DNA from: Rhodoluna sp.
Lineage (GTDB): Bacteria; Actinomycetota; Actinomycetes; Actinomycetales; Microbacteriaceae
Reading direction: 5' to 3'
NCBI RefSeq assembly: GCF_024641065.1
Contig: NZ_JAHEDV010000003.1
Span: 105,160 to 169,159, forward strand
DNA length: 64,000 bases
The notes beneath the pieces were generated by a model. It did no database searches. It was not told the DNA's origin and saw only the letters and a list, made by a program, of their open reading frames with translations. This document shows, one piece after another, positions 63,036 through 64,000 of this stretch. Both the position numbers and the translations under genes were made by a program. Position 1 is the first letter of the stretch, and every line of letters begins with the position of its first letter.

Positions 63036-63401
63036 ATGCCTCAAATCGAACTAACCCCAACCCATTTGGTAGTCAAACTAACCAAGGGTGAGCGTTTTAT
63101 GTCTTTGCAGGCCGATGACCTCAAGATTCCAGCTGCTCTGGTTCGAGGCGCTGAGGTCGCTGGTCACGATGTTTGGCAGACCCTCGGAATGCGCATCGGC
63201 ACCGGCATACCTACTTATCTGGCCTATGGCCGTTTTTGGCGCCCAGCCGGCTGGACTTTCGCAGCCTGGTTCTCAAAGCGCCAGGCAGTGATTATTACCC
63301 TCGCAACTGCACCTGGTCAGCGCTATAAGCGCTTGGTTATCAGCACGGATGACGCCCAATCAATGGCCGATAGCATCAATGACGCCATCGTGGCTTGTTA
63401 A
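63036..63401 (+). CDS. Conserved-looking small hypothetical protein
   Basis: 121 residues, soluble, not recognised. Begins with an IELTPTHLVVKLTKGERFMSL strand pair and contains RFWRPAGWTFAAWFSKRQAVIITL; a PH-like beta-barrel is possible. The frame runs open back to 62697 across the tRNA, which cannot be coding, so the ATG at 63036 is the start. It appears leaderless. No function can be assigned. Confidence 0.7.
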   Translation: MPQIELTPTHLVVKLTKGERFMSLQADDLKIPAALVRGAEVAGHDVWQTLGMRIGTGIPTYLAYGRFWRPAGWTFAAWFSKRQAVIITLATAPGQRYKRLVISTDDAQSMADSINDAIVAC

Positions 63402-63412
63402 AAACTTTTCTG

Positions 63413-63440
63413 TTTACAACTGTGGCGTAATCGTTATAGA
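63413..63440 (+). promoter_or_regulatory. Probable housekeeping promoter of rpoB
   Basis: TTTACA (63413-63418), a 16-nt spacer and TATAGA (63435-63440) fit a primary-sigma promoter. It leaves a leader of about 140 nt before rpoB. Confidence 0.6.
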
Positions 63441-63587
63441 CTAATTTTTTGCTCCCAAACACCCCGCATGCATATTTTGGCTGCGCGCGTGACCGCATAT
63501 TGAGGCGTCACAGGTTTAGGTTGCGATTTTTCACCCATCTATTTATCAAGTCGCGATTGGTAAATAGCAGTATTCCTTGGAGGAACA

Positions 63588-64000
63588 TTGGCTGCGAAGA
63601 ACGCAAAAACCATCAAGAACGATCGTCTGGCTAAACGCCTTAGCTTTGCTAAGTCACCAGAACCGATTGAACTTCCAGATCTATTGAGCCTGCAGACCGA
63701 GAGCTTTGACTGGCTCGTCGGTAACCCTGCATGGCGCGAGAAAGAGGGCCCAGCCGCTAAGACTGGCCTTGAAGAAATCTTCGAAGAGATCTCACCGATC
63801 GAAGACTCATCAAACTCTTCTCAAGACGCAAAGATGGGTCTTACTTTTGGTAACCCAGAGCTTTACGACCCTTCATACACTCCTGACGAGTGCAAGACCA
63901 AGGGCAAGTCATACACCCAGCCGCTTTACATCAAGGCTGAGTTCACCAACTACCTAACCGGTGAAATCAAGTCACAGACCGTCTTCATGGGCGACTTCCC
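63588..64000 (+). CDS. rpoB: RNA polymerase beta subunit, N-terminus (partial)
   Basis: The first ~137 residues are visible and the gene runs off the right edge. TTG start at 63588 with GGAGGA six to seven bases upstream. The PELPDLLSLQ-like segment (IELPDLLSLQTESFDWLVG) and the later IEDSSNS, GNPELYDP and PLYIKAEFTN segments are typical of actinobacterial RpoB. It catalyses transcription as part of the core enzyme with RpoC, expected just downstream. Confidence 0.95.
   Translation, partial: MAAKNAKTIKNDRLAKRLSFAKSPEPIELPDLLSLQTESFDWLVGNPAWREKEGPAAKTGLEEIFEEISPIEDSSNSSQDAKMGLTFGNPELYDPSYTPDECKTKGKSYTQPLYIKAEFTNYLTGEIKSQTVFMGDF

Overview
The window reads as chromosomal DNA from an actinobacterium of the order Micrococcales, most likely a streamlined Microbacteriaceae (a freshwater Luna-type lineage such as Rhodoluna/Aquiluna is my best guess). 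The evidence is moderate GC, very short intergenic gaps with many 1-8 nt overlaps, frequent GTG/TTG starts, several apparently leaderless genes, a NucS mismatch endonuclease, actinobacterial DUF2599- and DUF3048-type proteins, and the N-terminus of an actinobacterial-type RpoB at the right edge. The genus is inference; it was not tested by any search.

Layout. 1-5.1 kb: the tail of a secreted protein, sucrose phosphorylase, rlmN, a nitroreductase and a luciferase-like oxidoreductase. 5.1-20.8 kb: a cell-envelope glycan locus with a pyruvyltransferase-family protein, a TagF-like glycerophosphotransferase, GT2 glycosyltransferases, an OafA-SGNH O-acyltransferase, nonulosonate synthase (neuB), a fused CMP-nonulosonate synthetase/PseG-like protein, a UDP-sugar dehydrogenase and a Stealth phosphotransferase. 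Between neuB and the synthetase lies an unusual pair: a secreted DUF2599-type protein and a polytopic membrane protein. 20.8-26.0 kb: two divergent secreted proteases of different folds, a subtilase and a trypsin-like protein, that share a C-terminal module. The trypsin-like gene is interrupted by one in-frame TAG. 26.1-31.2 kb: lactate dehydrogenase, ptsI, ptsH and, divergently, a fructose-type PTS with separate IIA, IIB and IIC. 31.3-36.7 kb: a TagGH-like polysaccharide ABC exporter, a GT2, a nucleotidyltransferase, galE and a DUF3048-type lipoprotein.

36.8-50.6 kb is the most unusual part. It holds a 2553-residue surface protein with Ig-like and two C-type-lectin-like domains on a polytopic membrane anchor, a second TagF-like transferase, a membrane-anchored ECF-type sigma factor whose C-terminus lies outside the cell, and an abundant-looking S-layer-like protein. 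The sigma gene and the S-layer-like gene share a promoter-like element, and an AATGTTCG/CGAACATT motif occurs upstream of both the sigma gene and the giant protein gene. I propose a surface-sensing, surface-building regulatory unit.

50.6-64 kb is mostly housekeeping: nucS, an Nramp-related transporter, a response regulator with two paralogous odd histidine kinases, a nitroreductase, DedA, a small P-loop kinase, a winged-helix regulator, upp, tadA, a HAD phosphatase, a CDF transporter, tRNA-Ser(CGA), a small leaderless gene, and the start of rpoB with its promoter.
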